NCBI GenBank assembly: GCA_003242605.1
Contig: QGUZ01000278.1
Coordinates: 1 to 6,801, forward strand
Direction: 5' to 3'
DNA length: 6,801 nucleotides
From: Actinomycetota bacterium
GTDB taxonomy: Bacteria > Actinomycetota > Actinomycetes > Streptosporangiales > Streptosporangiaceae
Position 1 is the first letter of the stretch. Each line of letters starts with the position of its first letter. A program made the translations under genes and the position numbers. Shown here in pieces: positions 1 to 6,217 of this stretch. Below the pieces are notes generated by a model, which saw only the letters and a list, made by a program, of their open reading frames with translations, was not told where the DNA came from and made no database searches.

Positions 1-1
1 C

Positions 2-1756
2 GGGGGCGGGGGGGGGTGCCTGCTCCCCCGCCCCCCGGGGGGCGTGCCGGGGGCCCGGTGGGCGCGCTGCCCGCTCCTCGCGGTGGACGTCGACGACCTG
101 ATCCCGCCGTCCCTGGGCCGGGACGCGCTCACCAAGGAGCCCGACCTGCTCCCCCCGGCCGGCCGGGCCGCGGCGGTCGCCGCCGCCGACGCGAAGGTCG
201 GGCAGGTGCTCGCCCGGCTCCCGGCGGACACGGCCGTCCTGCTCGCCGGGCTCTCCGACCACGGCGGCGTGCCGCACCTGCGGGTGGCGATGTGGCGCAC
301 CCCGGGCGGCGCCGGGCACCTCGTCGGCGCGGCCTCCACCCACCGCGACCACATCGTGCTGCTGCCGGACATCACCGCGACGATGCTCTCCGGAGCCGGG
401 ATCGCGGTGCCCGACCGGGTGATCGGCACCCCGTGGGCGATCACCGCCGCCGCCCCGCTCGAGGAGGCGGTGGACCTGCTGCGCCGCGCCGACCTGCGCG
501 GGCAGACCGTGCGGAACGCCACGTTCTACTTCTTCTACGGGGTGGCGGCCGTGCAGGTGCTGTTCTACGCGGCCGCGTTCGTGCTGCTGCGCCGCCGGCG
601 GTGGCTCGGCGGCGTGCGGGTCGCGGCACTGGCGGTGGCGTCGATCCCGATCTCGACCTCGATGGTGAACCTGTTCCCGTGGGACCGGGCGGCCGCGCCC
701 ACGGCGGCGCTGCTCGGCGGCGTGGTCGTGCTCACCGCGCTGCTCACCGCGGCGGCCCTCGCCGGCCCGTGGCGGCGGCATCCGTTCGGGCCCCCCGCGG
801 TGGTCGCGGGTGTCACCGCCGCGGTCCTCCTCGCCGACCTGGTCACCGGCACCACGCTGCAGATCGACGGCCTGATGGGCTACACCGCGGTGGTCGGCGG
901 CCGCTACTACGGCCTCGGCAACGTCTCGTTCCCGCTGCCCGCCACCTCGGCGGCGCTGTTCACCGCCGCGGGCGCGGAACGGCTGGTGGCCGCGGGGCGG
1001 CCGCGGGCCGCGGTGGGGCTCGTCGCCGGGTGCGGCGGGGTGGCGATGCTGCTCGACGGCTGGCCGGGGATCGGCAGCGACTTCGGCGGCGTGATCGCCT
1101 TCTTCCCGGGCATCGCGGTCACCGCGCTGCTGATCGTGGGCGGGCGGGTGTCGCTGGTCCGGCTCGGCGGCTTCTGCGCCGCCGGGGCCGTGCTCATCAT
1201 GGCGATCGCGTTCCTCGACCACCTGCGTCCCCCGGCCGACCAGACCCATCTGGGCCGCTTCGTCGGCGAGGTGGCCGACGGCACCTTCCTGCCGGTGATC
1301 GTCCGCAAGCTGGAGGCGATGCTCGGCACGATGCTCAACCCCAACCTGCTGCCGGTCGTGATCACCGCGCTCGCCTTCCTGGTGTTCGCGGTGCTGCGCC
1401 CCGGCACGGTCAGCGCGGGCCTCATCCCGCTCGTGTTCGAGCGGTCCCCGATGCTCAGGGCGGGCCTCGCCGGAACCCTCGCCTGCGGCGTGATCGGCAC
1501 CCTCGTCAACGACTCGGGCATCGCCGTGCTGTCGATGGCGCTCGCCCTGGCGGTGCCGCTGGTCCTCGCCACCGGGATCGGCATGGTGCGCGGGCGGCTC
1601 GCCCCGGCCGGGCCGGCGGGCCAGGCCTCCCCCGGGCCCTCCGACGGCCCCTCGGGCGGACGCGCGGGCTCCCCCGGTGCCGCACACCGGGCGGACCCGA
1701 ACAAACCAGCCACGGAGCGCTCGGGCCGCGCCGAGGGCCTCCCCGGGCTGATCTGA
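2..1756 (+). CDS. Polytopic membrane protein with alkaline-phosphatase-like extracytoplasmic segment (5'-truncated by window)
   Basis: The frame is open from base 2 to the TGA at 1754-1756, so the gene very likely begins upstream. The first in-frame start codon, GTG at 44, has no spaced Shine-Dalgarno, only a G run touching it. Numbering from that GTG, residues 1-155 look soluble. They include stretches such as LAVDVDDLIPP, VLLAGLSDHGG and HIVLLPDITATML, which resemble the alkaline phosphatase/sulfatase superfamily fold. Hydrophobic segments follow at about 160-182, 190-208, 218-240, 251-269, 290-310, 323-338, 347-366, 371-391, 428-451, 470-486 and 492-515, giving roughly ten to eleven membrane helices. 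A conserved-looking block, TAVVGGRYYGLGNVSFP, lies near 281-297. The C-terminal 50 residues are a Pro/Gly/Ala-rich, probably cytoplasmic tail. This looks like a conserved actinobacterial membrane protein family, but I cannot name its substrate. A membrane-anchored phosphatase or phosphotransferase role is inference only. Confidence 0.8.
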   Translation, partial: GGGGGCLLPRPPGGVPGARWARCPLLAVDVDDLIPPSLGRDALTKEPDLLPPAGRAAAVAAADAKVGQVLARLPADTAVLLAGLSDHGGVPHLRVAMWRTPGGAGHLVGAASTHRDHIVLLPDITATMLSGAGIAVPDRVIGTPWAITAAAPLEEAVDLLRRADLRGQTVRNATFYFFYGVAAVQVLFYAAAFVLLRRRRWLGGVRVAALAVASIPISTSMVNLFPWDRAAAPTAALLGGVVVLTALLTAAALAGPWRRHPFGPPAVVAGVTAAVLLADLVTGTTLQIDGLMGYTAVVGGRYYGLGNVSFPLPATSAALFTAAGAERLVAAGRPRAAVGLVAGCGGVAMLLDGWPGIGSDFGGVIAFFPGIAVTALLIVGGRVSLVRLGGFCAAGAVLIMAIAFLDHLRPPADQTHLGRFVGEVADGTFLPVIVRKLEAMLGTMLNPNLLPVVITALAFLVFAVLRPGTVSAGLIPLVFERSPMLRAGLAGTLACGVIGTLVNDSGIAVLSMALALAVPLVLATGIGMVRGRLAPAGPAGQASPGPSDGPSGGRAGSPGAAHRADPNKPATERSGRAEGLPGLI

Positions 1757-1775
1757 CCGCGCCCCGCCGTACCCC

Positions 1776-1825
1776 CGGCGTCACCGGAGCGCCGTGGCGT
1801 GCCCGCCGTACGGCCGGACCGGCGG
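1776..1825. terminator. Possible hairpins in the convergent gap between the membrane-protein and HIT genes
   Basis: The 72-base gap between two convergent stop codons holds two modest inverted repeats. CGGCG (1776-1780) can pair with CGCCG (1790-1794). CCGCCG (1803-1808) can pair with CGGCGG (1820-1825), and the latter sits directly beyond the HIT stop codon. A perfect 10-bp palindrome, GCCGTACGGC, lies at 1805-1814. There is no T-rich tract on either strand, so intrinsic termination is only a possibility. U-tract-poor hairpins of this kind are often found between convergent actinobacterial genes. Confidence 0.3.
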
Positions 1826-1828
1826 CGG

Positions 1829-2383
1829 TCAGGACGGCCAGGCCTCGGCGACGAGCCGGCGGGTGTCGCGGAGCAGCTGGGGAAGCACGCGGGTGTGGCC
1901 GACGATCGGCATGAAGTTCGTGTCGCCGCCCCACCGCGGGACGATGTGCTGGTGCAGGTGGGCGGCGATCCCGGCACCGGCGACCTGCCCGAGGTTGAGG
2001 CCGACGTTGAAGCCCTGGGCGCCGCTCGCCTTGCGGAGGGCCTGGATGGCACGCTTGGTGAAGTCCGCGATCTCGGCCGTCTCCGCCTCGGACAGCTCCA
2101 CGTAGTCGGCGATGTGCCGGTACGGACAGATCATCAGGTGACCCGAGTTGTACGGGTACAGGTTGAGGACGGCGAAGACGGTGCTGCCGCGCGCGAGGAT
2201 GAGGCCGTCCTCGTCGCTCATCTTCGGGATCTCGCAGAACGGGCAGCCGTCTCCCGGTCCGGAGCCGGTCGGCTTGTTCTCCCCTCTGATGTAGGCCATC
2301 CGGTGAGGCGTCCACAGGCGCTGGAAGTTGTCCGGCACCCCCACCCCGGCCTGCTCAATCGGCTCCTGCATGTCTTGCAGCAT
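1829..2383 (-). CDS. HIT-family nucleotide phosphorylase/hydrolase (Ap4A phosphorylase-like)
   Basis: A 184-residue histidine-triad protein. The triad AHLHQHIVPRW lies at residues 141-151, with His142, His144 and His146; the last is the expected nucleophile forming a nucleotidyl intermediate. Upstream lie NLYPYNSGHLMICPYRH (74-90), which forms the nucleotide pocket in HIT proteins, and GFNVGLNLGQVAGAG (124-138). The downstream GGDTNFMPIVG plus VLPQLLRDTRRL resembles, from memory, mycobacterial Rv2613c, shown to be a diadenosine tetraphosphate (Ap4A) phosphorylase. Rv2613c also neighbours thrS, and aminoacyl-tRNA synthetases make Ap4A, so Ap4A turnover is the favoured role. A CPFC pair (Cys47, Cys50) could bind zinc together with histidines, as in other HIT proteins. 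The ATG at 2383 was chosen because a GGGGG run lies about six bases upstream; Met5 (2371) lacks any such site. The exact substrate is inferred. Confidence 0.88.
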   Translation of the reverse strand: MLQDMQEPIEQAGVGVPDNFQRLWTPHRMAYIRGENKPTGSGPGDGCPFCEIPKMSDEDGLILARGSTVFAVLNLYPYNSGHLMICPYRHIADYVELSEAETAEIADFTKRAIQALRKASGAQGFNVGLNLGQVAGAGIAAHLHQHIVPRWGGDTNFMPIVGHTRVLPQLLRDTRRLVAEAWPS

Positions 2384-2553
2384 AGGACCCCCGCCCCCCG
2401 TTCCGGACAGGGTGTCTCCGCCGTGCGGATGTCCGCTTCCGGCCGCCGCCCCGCCGCGCGCCCGCCGCCGGGTGTGACGTCTGAGGCGACAGGGGCGGAA
2501 GATTCCGGCAGAATTCCGAATCGCTGCGCAGAGGCACCCGAAGGAGCGATTCG
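2384..2553. promoter_or_regulatory. Divergent intergenic region between the HIT and Asp23-family genes
   Basis: These 170 bases must contain the promoters of both diverging genes. I see no convincing -10/-35 pair on either strand. The half nearer the HIT gene is G/C monotone. The half nearer the Asp23 gene contains several GATTC/GAATC elements (2501-2522 and 2548-2552) and an ATTCCG direct repeat at 2502-2507 and 2513-2518, spaced 11 bp, about one helical turn. These could be operator half-sites or RNA-structure elements. Function is inference. Confidence 0.4.
2517..2553 (+). promoter_or_regulatory. Shine-Dalgarno and inverted repeat in front of the Asp23-family start codon
   Basis: AAGGAG at 2541-2546 is a strong Shine-Dalgarno seven bases before the ATG at 2554 and fixes that start. 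A perfect 7-bp inverted repeat, CGAATCG (2517-2523) and CGATTCG (2547-2553), brackets it. Its 3' arm fills exactly the space between the Shine-Dalgarno and the ATG. If the RNA folds this way, ribosome access could be affected. An alternative pairing with GATTCCGG at 2501-2508 would compete for the 5' arm. Confidence 0.5.
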
Positions 2554-3804
2554 ATGTCCGAAGTCATCGCCGCCGAGGATTCGGCCGAGACGACGCCCGG
2601 CACGGCCCGCGGCCCCGAGGGCGACGAGCACACGCTCTCGCGCCCGCCGGCCTCGTCGGCCTCGCGGTCCTCATCGGCGTTCTCTTCGCCCACGCTCTCC
2701 ACGTCGGTGTTCTCCGCGGAGCCGGCCGTGACCGACTTCTCCTCCTCGGCGTTCTCGTCCGAGCGGTTCTCCTCGGCCGAGTCCACGCGGGCCGAGCCGT
2801 CCGCCGGGTCCTCCTCGCCGCGGGCCACGGGCGGCTACGCGTCCACCGGCTTGGCCGGCACGGGCCTTGCGGGGTCGTCGTACGGCTCCGCCGAGGACGC
2901 GCCGGCCGAATCCGGCAAGACGGCGGGGTCCGCTCCGGCGGAGTCCGGCGCGGTGTCCAGCACGACCTCCGGCACGACGTCCGACACAGCGTCGGACACC
3001 GTGTCCAACACCGTGTCCGACCCGGTGTCCGACACGATGACGATGGAGGCGGTGGTGACCGACACGGCGGTGTCCGAGCCGTCCGCGGACGGCTCGGACG
3101 ACGCGACGCCCGCGGCGGACGCCGGCCCGGCCGCGGACCGGCCGCCGGCGTCGTCCGCCTCGGCCACCGCGTCAGCGCCGGCGGGTGCCCTGTGGCCCGC
3201 GCCCGCGACGCGCGCCCCGGACGCGCCCGAGTCCCCGGCCGAGCGCCCCGCCCCGGCGGACGGCGGGTCCGGCGACGCGGAGGCGAAGGCGGAGCCCGCC
3301 GCCGGTACCGCCACCGAGACCGGCTCCGGCGCGGAGCCCGTCGTGCGCCCGGCGCCGCGGCCGCGGCCGCGCCGGACGACCACGATGGAGACGGTGGCCG
3401 CCGCCGTGGTGAAGGGCCGGATCCGGGTCGCGGACGAGGTGGTGGAGAAGATCGCCGCCCTCGCCACCCGGGAGGTGCCCGGCGTGGCCGGCCTCGGCGG
3501 TGAGCCGGAGCCCGGCCGGGAGCCGGACGACGCACCGGCGGAGGCCGAGGACGCGCGCCCCTCCCCGGGCGTGCGCGCCCGGGTGGAGGATCGTCAGGTC
3601 GCGATCGACGTCACCATCGTGGTCGAGTACGGCCGCGTGATCCTCGACGTCGCGAACGAGGTCAAGATCAACGTGGCCCGCGCGGTGAGCCGCATGGTCG
3701 GCCTGCGCGTGGTCGAGGTGAACGTCACCGTCGAGGACGTGCGCATGCCCGGCCCGTCCCCGGACGCGCAGGACGCCGACGACCCCGCGGCCGCGCTCGC
3801 CTGA
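2554..3804 (+). CDS. Asp23/Gls24-family protein with long low-complexity N-terminal extension
   Basis: A 416-residue protein. Residues 288-397 match the Asp23/Gls24 family (alkaline-shock or envelope-stress proteins): GRIRVADEVVEKIAALA, VPGVAGL, then DVTIVVEYGRVILDVANEV and GLRVVEVNVTVEDV. The domain carries an acidic, proline-rich insert at about 316-338. Residues 1-280 are low-complexity, rich in Ser, Thr, Ala, Pro, Glu and Asp, with no signal peptide or membrane helix. They include SSAFSS-type repeats near residues 46-70 and a four-residue repeat at 137-160. Family members are usually about 110-200 residues, so the extension more than doubles the length. The ATG at 2554 has AAGGAG seven bases upstream. 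An internal ATG at 3385 (Met278) would give a family-sized 139-residue protein but lacks a visible Shine-Dalgarno. The gene stands alone, divergent from the HIT gene and convergent with thrS. An envelope-associated structural or stress role is inferred from the family. Confidence 0.85.
   Translation: MSEVIAAEDSAETTPGTARGPEGDEHTLSRPPASSASRSSSAFSSPTLSTSVFSAEPAVTDFSSSAFSSERFSSAESTRAEPSAGSSSPRATGGYASTGLAGTGLAGSSYGSAEDAPAESGKTAGSAPAESGAVSSTTSGTTSDTASDTVSNTVSDPVSDTMTMEAVVTDTAVSEPSADGSDDATPAADAGPAADRPPASSASATASAPAGALWPAPATRAPDAPESPAERPAPADGGSGDAEAKAEPAAGTATETGSGAEPVVRPAPRPRPRRTTTMETVAAAVVKGRIRVADEVVEKIAALATREVPGVAGLGGEPEPGREPDDAPAEAEDARPSPGVRARVEDRQVAIDVTIVVEYGRVILDVANEVKINVARAVSRMVGLRVVEVNVTVEDVRMPGPSPDAQDADDPAAALA
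2962..3033 (+). repeat. Six 12-bp units encoding a degenerate TVSD tetrapeptide repeat
   Basis: Residues 137-160 of the Asp23-family protein read TTSG, TTSD, TASD, TVSN, TVSD, PVSD. The DNA repeats around ACC GTG TCC GAC with synonymous and missense drift. The units stay in frame, consistent with slippage or expansion of a disordered linker. Confidence 0.75.
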
Positions 3805-3843
3805 CGTGACGGCGGGGCCGCCGCCAGATGGGCCCGCCGTACC

Positions 3844-3859
3844 GGTGCCCGCGGGCACC
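3844..3859. terminator. Palindromic hairpin behind the Asp23-family gene
   Basis: GGTGCCCGCGGGCACC is a perfect 16-bp palindrome about 40 bases after the stop codon, able to form a 6-bp stem with a CGCG loop. A second hairpin, CCCTGG/CCAGGG with a three-base loop, follows at 3873-3887, and GGCGG/CCGCC lies at 3811-3825. None has a T-tract on the plus strand, so these are hairpin-only terminator candidates for the Asp23 transcript. Confidence 0.45.
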
Positions 3860-3978
3860 CGGGCCACGGCACCCCTGGCCGCCAGGGCGGGCCGCACCGC
3901 CCGGCCCCCGCAGGCACCGGAAGCCCGCCGTCCGATCGTCGGGCACGACGCGGCCGGACACGGCCGGAAGGCGCGGAG

Positions 3979-4028
3979 AAAAACGGCGCCGCGGGGCACG
4001 GCCCGGTCCTCCGGGGCGCCCCGCGGCG
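3979..4028 (-). terminator. Intrinsic terminator of thrS
   Basis: Reading on the minus strand just past the thrS stop, an 11-bp perfect stem (CGCCGCGGGGC at 4028-4018 with GCCCCGCGGCG at 3997-3987) encloses an inner 5-bp stem (CCCGG at 4015-4011 with CCGGG at 4006-4002, AGGA loop). Three bases after the outer stem comes TTTTT (3983-3979). The long GC-rich stem plus U-tract is a textbook Rho-independent terminator and suggests that the thrS transcript ends here. Confidence 0.85.
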
Positions 4029-4038
4029 GCGGTCAGGC

Positions 4039-6090
4039 TCAGATCTGGATGCGGTTCTCCACGGCGTTCACGATCTCCGCGATCGCCTCGTCGATCGGCA
4101 CGCCGTTCTTCTGCTCGCCGGTGCGGTACCGGAACGACACCGCGTTCTTCGACACGTCGTCGTCGCCCGCGAGCAGCATGTACGGGACCTTCTGCTTCTG
4201 CGCGTTGCGGATCTTCTTCTGCATGCGGTCCGCGGACGCGTCGACCTCGGCCCGGATGCCCTTCTCGCGCAGCTTCGCCACCACCCGCTCCAGGTGCGGC
4301 ACGTGCTCGTCCGCGATCGGGATGCCGACCACCTGGACCGGGGCGAGCCACGGCGGCAGCGCGCCCGCGTAGTGCTCGAGCAGGATCGCGAAGAACCGCT
4401 CGACCGACCCGAACAGCGCCCGGTGGATCATGTACGGCCGGCGCCGGGTGCCGTCGGCGGCCTGGTACTCCAGGTCGAACCGCTGCGGCATCTGCAGGTC
4501 GACCTGGAGGGTGGACAGCTGCCAGCGGCGGCCGATCGCGTCCTTGATGTGGACGTCGATCTTCGGGGCGTAGAAGGCGCCCTCACCCTCGGCGACCTTG
4601 TACGGCAGGCCGGACTTCTCCAGCGCGTGCCGCAGCGCCTCGGTGGCGATCTCCCACTCCTCCGGGTCGCCGACGAACTTCTCCGGGCGGGTGGACAGCT
4701 CGGCCTCGAACTCGGTGAGCCCGTAGTCGCGCAGCAGGTCGAGCACGAACTGCAGCAGCGAGGCGAGCTCGTCGGCGAGCTGCTCGGGGGTGCAGAAGAT
4801 GTGCGAGTCGTCCTGGGTGAAGCCCCGCGCCCGGGTGAGGCCGTGCAGCACGCCCGACTTCTCGAACCGGTACACGGTGCCGAGCTCGAACATGCGCAGC
4901 GGCAGCTCGCGGTAGGACCGCCCCCTCGACTTGTAGATCATGATGTGGAAGGGGCAGTTCATCGGCTTGGGGTAGTAGGTCGCCCCCTCCATCTCCATCG
5001 GGGGGTACATGCCCTCGGCGTACCACCCCAGGTGCCCGGAGATCTCGAACAGGGTCGACTTGGAGATGTGCGGGGTGACGACGAACTGGTACCCGGCCTG
5101 CTCGTGCCGCCGCCGCGAGTACTCCTCCAGCACCCGGCGGGTGATGCCGCCCTTGGGGTGCCAGACCGCGAGGCCGCCGCCGATCTCCGGCGGGAAGGAG
5201 AACAGGTCGAGCTCGGCGCCGAGCTTGCGGTGGTCGCGCTTCTCGGCCTCCTCGAGCATGTGCAGGTACTCGTCCTGCCGCTCCTTCGACTCCCACGCGG
5301 TGCCGTAGATGCGCTGCAGCTGCGGGTTCTTCTCGCTGCCGCGCCAGTAGGCGCCGCCGCTGCGCATCAGCTTGAAGGCGGGGATCACCCGGGTGGAGGG
5401 CACGTGCGGCCCCCGGCACAGGTCCTTCCACCGGACCTCACCGGAGGCGGGGTCGACGTTGTCGTAGATGGTCAGCTCGGCCCCGCCGACCTCGACGCTC
5501 TCCTCCTCGGAGGCACCGCCCTTGAGCGAGATCAGCTCCAGCTTGTACGGCTCGGCCGCGAGCTCCCGCCGCGCCTCCTCGTCGCTGACCGGGCGGCGGC
5601 GGAACCGCTGGCCCTGCTTGACGATCTCGCGCATGCGCTTCTCGATGCGCTTGAGATCGTCCGGGGTGAACGGCTCGGCGACGTCGAAGTCGTAGTAGAA
5701 GCCGTTCTCCACCGGCGGGCCGATGCCCAGCTTCGCCTCGGGGAACAGGTCCTGCACGGCCTGGGCGAGGACGTGCGCGGTGGAGTGCCGCAGGATCGCG
5801 CGGCCCTCCTCCGAGTCGATGGCGATCGGCTCGACGACGTCCCCGTCGGCGAGCACGTGGTCGAGATCGCGGGCCTGGCCGTTCACCCGGGCCGCGATCA
5901 CGGTGCGGCCATCGGCGGAGAGCGCCTCACCGGCCGTGGTGCCCGCCGCCACCGCACGCTCGGTTCCGTCGAGGGTGATGCGGATCTCGGACACGGTGGA
6001 CACACGGACTCCTTGACTGGTCGATGAGGCGGATTCGCTGGGGTCAGATGCTACCGAGTCACGGTCGTCACCGGGTACCGGCGGCGCCAT
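4039..6090 (-). CDS. thrS: Threonyl-tRNA synthetase
   Basis: A 683-residue class II aminoacyl-tRNA synthetase that attaches threonine to tRNA-Thr in the cytoplasm. Domains in order: a short variable N-terminal tail (1-33); a TGS domain (about 34-93, SEIRITLDGTERAV onward); the editing domain with HSTAH (His102, His106) and DLCRGPH (Cys225, His229), which removes mischarged Ser-tRNA; and the catalytic core with YRFEKSG (motif 2, Arg408 and Glu410) and GSVERF (motif 3, 561-566). Zinc ligands are Cys379 (MNCPFH), His430 (DDSHIF) and His556 (MIHRALFGS). The anticodon-binding domain runs from about 583 to the end. All key residues are present and the length is normal. The ATG at 6090 is preceded by AAGGAG at 6104-6099, eight bases away. 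The same frame stays open to 6609, but that part overlaps the GH25 gene and lacks family similarity. A threonine attenuator lies upstream and an intrinsic terminator downstream, so the gene appears monocistronic. Confidence 0.98.
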   Translation of the reverse strand: MAPPVPGDDRDSVASDPSESASSTSQGVRVSTVSEIRITLDGTERAVAAGTTAGEALSADGRTVIAARVNGQARDLDHVLADGDVVEPIAIDSEEGRAILRHSTAHVLAQAVQDLFPEAKLGIGPPVENGFYYDFDVAEPFTPDDLKRIEKRMREIVKQGQRFRRRPVSDEEARRELAAEPYKLELISLKGGASEEESVEVGGAELTIYDNVDPASGEVRWKDLCRGPHVPSTRVIPAFKLMRSGGAYWRGSEKNPQLQRIYGTAWESKERQDEYLHMLEEAEKRDHRKLGAELDLFSFPPEIGGGLAVWHPKGGITRRVLEEYSRRRHEQAGYQFVVTPHISKSTLFEISGHLGWYAEGMYPPMEMEGATYYPKPMNCPFHIMIYKSRGRSYRELPLRMFELGTVYRFEKSGVLHGLTRARGFTQDDSHIFCTPEQLADELASLLQFVLDLLRDYGLTEFEAELSTRPEKFVGDPEEWEIATEALRHALEKSGLPYKVAEGEGAFYAPKIDVHIKDAIGRRWQLSTLQVDLQMPQRFDLEYQAADGTRRRPYMIHRALFGSVERFFAILLEHYAGALPPWLAPVQVVGIPIADEHVPHLERVVAKLREKGIRAEVDASADRMQKKIRNAQKQKVPYMLLAGDDDVSKNAVSFRYRTGEQKNGVPIDEAIAEIVNAVENRIQI

Positions 6091-6098
6091 GCGCTCCT

Positions 6099-6104
6099 CT
6101 CCTT
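6099..6104 (-). promoter_or_regulatory. Shine-Dalgarno site of thrS
   Basis: AAGGAG read on the minus strand, eight bases before the ATG at 6090-6088. It decides the start codon in favour of the MAPPVPGD N-terminus and lies downstream of the leader terminator, so thrS translation depends on transcription reading past that terminator. Confidence 0.8.
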
Positions 6105-6129
6105 CCACCGTCGAGGGAGCGGGCCGAGG

Positions 6130-6160
6130 AAGAACAAAACCCCGGGACCGCTCCCGGGGC
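6130..6160 (-). terminator. Leader (attenuator) terminator upstream of thrS
   Basis: On the minus strand CCCCGGGA (6159-6152), a GCGG loop and TCCCGGGG (6147-6140) form a perfect 8-bp stem, extendable by one G-U pair at base 6160. TTTTGTTCTT (6139-6130) follows immediately. This is a complete intrinsic terminator 40-70 bases in front of the thrS start codon, and it comes after a Thr-rich leader ORF. A terminator between promoter and gene implies conditional readthrough, so it is read as segment 3:4 of an attenuator. Confidence 0.85.
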
Positions 6161-6217
6161 CGTTGGCTACGCCACTTCCTCAGTGCACGCGACCGCGCCG
6201 CCGGGACCCGCCCGGCG
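6152..6217 (-). promoter_or_regulatory. Alternative RNA structures of the thrS attenuator (1:2 hairpin and 2:3 antiterminator)
   Basis: Segment 1:2 is CGCCGGG (6217-6211), loop CGGGT, CCCGGCG (6205-6199), a 7-bp hairpin whose first two bases lie in the last of three consecutive Thr codons. Segment 2:3 pairs TCCCGG-c-GGC (6206-6197, one bulged C) with GCCCCGGGA (6160-6152), nine base pairs that consume the whole 5' arm of the terminator. The two foldings share segment 2 and are mutually exclusive. Stalling at the Thr codons would open 1:2 and favour the antiterminator. Pairing was worked out by hand, without energy calculation. Confidence 0.75.

Noticed and set aside
16..1914. 632-codon plus-strand ORF overlapping the membrane-protein gene
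   Set aside because: Its translation is Arg/Gly/Pro/Ala-rich with no hydrophobic segments, typical of an out-of-frame reading of high-GC coding DNA.
907..2052. 381-codon minus-strand ORF spanning the membrane-protein and HIT genes
   Set aside because: It runs across two real genes and the gap between them, and has low-complexity Ser/Arg/Pro composition.
2490..2525. ECF-sigma (GGAAT...GTT) promoter for the HIT gene
   Set aside because: GGAAT occurs twice on the minus strand, but no GTT follows at 18-19 bases from either copy.
2355..2828. Minus-strand 157-codon Glu/Asp-rich ORF
   Set aside because: It overlaps the HIT gene's 5' end and the Asp23-family gene's 5' end. The plus frame has the GC3 pattern, a Shine-Dalgarno and continuity into a recognised domain, so this is a shadow.
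3948..3968. Direct repeat CGGCCGGA-ca-CGGCCGGA near the thrS end as an attachment site
   Set aside because: Only eight bases long, in very GC-rich sequence, with no integrase, tRNA or second copy at a distance.
4294..6027. 577-codon plus-strand ORF opposite thrS
   Set aside because: It is antisense to conserved synthetase motifs, and its Leu/Val/Gly/Arg/Asp-rich composition is the expected mirror of thrS codons.
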